In this document: piece after piece, positions 15,324 through 16,457 of the stretch | How the letters are laid out: every line of letters starts with the position of its first letter | Numbering within the stretch: position 1 is the stretch's first letter | Assembly (NCBI GenBank): GCA_030042375.1 | Contig: JASHZU010000265.1 | Span: 1 to 16,457 of the forward strand | DNA length: 16,457 nt | Reading direction: 5' to 3' | Origin: Verrucomicrobiia bacterium | Lineage (GTDB): Bacteria > Verrucomicrobiota > Verrucomicrobiae > Limisphaerales > UBA11358 | Position numbers and translations under genes: made by a program | The notes under the pieces: model-generated | What the model was told of the DNA's origin: nothing | The model's input: only the letters and a program-made list of their open reading frames with translations | Database searches by the model: none

Positions 15324-16457
15324 TTAATAGGCCGGTTTCAAATTCCACTTGTCCAGCAGCTCCTCGGGAATTTCATCCAGGAAACGCGACGGCCGCTGCA
15401 TGGCGTCGGCAGCCGAATTGCCAAAGCCGGCACGAATCAGTGGGTAGCTCAGATATAGCTCGTTCTTTGCGCGCGTAATGGCCACGTAAAAGAGCCGCCG
15501 TTCTTCCTCTTCGCCTTCATCCGTTTCACTCGACCGTGCCGAGGGAAACATCCCGTCACAAAGCATAATCACGAAAACCGCATCGAACTCCAGCCCTTTG
15601 GCCTGGTGAATGGTTGAAAGACGAATCCGGTCGTCGTCGTTCTTGGCATTGTCATCTTCCGCTTCGACATTGGTAAGCAACGCAAGTTGAGTTAAAAATT
15701 CTTCCGTCGTTTTAAATTGATAGGCAAACACCGCAAGTTGTTCCAGATCCTCGAGTCGAATTCGATAATTCGCATAATTCTCTTTCAAATAATCATCGTA
15801 GCCTGCATCAATCACAATCCGGAGCATTTTGGATGGCGATTTCTCTTCCTCCAATTGTGCTGCTGTAGCGACGAATTGCGCCCAGGCCACGCCCGCTTTT
15901 TTTCCCACGTGCGGCGCACAGGTTTCCAGCGCCGTGGCCACGGGATTTTTTAAGGAACGTTCACGGCGTTTCGATTTTTCTTCGCTCTCGGGTTTTTCAG
16001 CACCGCCACTTTGGGCCTTTTTCTGAAAATCTTCGATTTCTGAAGAAAAGATTTTCCATAATTTGTCCGCGCCCTTCGCCGCGATCCCCGGATGCAATTG
16101 CGCGACGCGTTTAAAAGCAATTTCATCAAGCGGGTTTATGACGAGCTTCAAATAGGCCGTCGCATCCTTGATGTGCGCCTGCTCGAAAAAACGAATCCCG
16201 CTGGTAATGGAAAAAGGAATCTGCCGCCGCGTCAGTTCCAATTGCAGTTCCAACGCATGGAAATGCGAGCGGTAAAGCACCGCGATCTGGTTCAGGCTCA
16301 TGCCTTCCTCATGCAGTTCCAGAACGCGCTGCGTAATAAATGCCGATTGCTGGCCTGAGTCCATGCAGGCTACAAGCACCGGTTTCATCCCCGACTTGCG
16401 CGAAGGAGTCAGGTTTTTCGTGAATTGGTTGCGGTTCGCCGAAATCGCGGCGTTCGC
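15324..16457 (-). CDS. UvrD/PcrA-type ATP-dependent DNA helicase, 3' part (cut by the window edge)
   Basis: The C-terminal 377 residues of a superfamily 1A 3'-5' DNA helicase for repair or replication restart. The reading frame runs open to the window edge, so the ATP-binding Walker A and motifs Ia-III lie outside. Visible are a motif IV-like LYRSHFHALELQLEL, part of domain 2B, motif V (STIHQAKGLEFDAVFVI) and motif VI (EEERRLFYVAITRAKNELYL). The protein ends soon after PSRFLDEIPEELL, without the long C-terminal tail of many UvrD/PcrA proteins. Domain 2B carries a charged, low-complexity insert (about AQSGGAEKPESEEKSKRRER). UvrD, PcrA and Rep cannot be told apart from this part, so no symbol is given. 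It converges on lpxA with 3 bp between stop codons. Confidence 0.92.
   Translation of the reverse strand, partial: ANAAISANRNQFTKNLTPSRKSGMKPVLVACMDSGQQSAFITQRVLELHEEGMSLNQIAVLYRSHFHALELQLELTRRQIPFSITSGIRFFEQAHIKDATAYLKLVINPLDEIAFKRVAQLHPGIAAKGADKLWKIFSSEIEDFQKKAQSGGAEKPESEEKSKRRERSLKNPVATALETCAPHVGKKAGVAWAQFVATAAQLEEEKSPSKMLRIVIDAGYDDYLKENYANYRIRLEDLEQLAVFAYQFKTTEEFLTQLALLTNVEAEDDNAKNDDDRIRLSTIHQAKGLEFDAVFVIMLCDGMFPSARSSETDEGEEEERRLFYVAITRAKNELYLSYPLIRAGFGNSAADAMQRPSRFLDEIPEELLDKWNLKPAY

Overview
The window looks like chromosomal DNA of a Gram-negative (lipid A-making) bacterium, most likely from the Verrucomicrobiota, perhaps the Pedosphaera-like lineage. This is an inference from gene content: a fused LpxC-FabZ enzyme, a long plant/cyanobacterial-type IspH, a large Asn/Thr-rich secreted protein, a TMTC-like membrane protein with TPR repeats, short intergenic hairpins, and start codons with almost no Shine-Dalgarno sequences. 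No marker gene in the window settles the taxonomy.

Layout. The left edge cuts aspS (aspartyl-tRNA synthetase, minus strand, 5' part present). Across a 256-bp spacer carrying a strong hairpin, a DHH/DHHA1 phosphoesterase reads rightward. Next come a 765-residue TMTC-like GT-C membrane protein with C-terminal TPR repeats (plus) and, convergent with it, an 846-residue secreted protein (minus) with a GH64/thaumatin-like beta-1,3-glucanase domain, a fibronectin type III domain and a C-terminal part I do not recognise. A 484-bp non-coding stretch follows, with direct repeats, a candidate promoter and a terminator-like hairpin.

The right half is housekeeping biosynthesis in compact operons. dapA-dapB-folK (plus) covers the first two steps of the diaminopimelate/lysine branch plus the folate pyrophosphokinase. 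folE2-ispH-dgt (minus) holds the type IB GTP cyclohydrolase, the last MEP-pathway enzyme and a dGTPase-like HD hydrolase. (lpxC-fabZ)-lpxA (plus) gives early lipid A enzymes and a fatty-acid dehydratase. The right edge cuts a UvrD/PcrA-type helicase (minus, 3' part present).

How they fit together: lpxA and lpxC-fabZ share and use 3-hydroxyacyl-ACP, so fabZ and lpxA compete at the fatty acid/lipid A branch. folE2 and folK are two steps of one folate pathway in two convergent operons (folK and dgt stop codons are 7 bp apart). The DAP and lipid A genes serve the cell envelope. The GH64 and TMTC-like genes are the accessory, outward-facing part. I found no mobile element, CRISPR array, rRNA or tRNA, and no clear new multigene system. 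The most open questions are the secreted GH64 protein and its unassigned C-terminus, the TMTC-like protein's substrate, and the intergenic hairpins.
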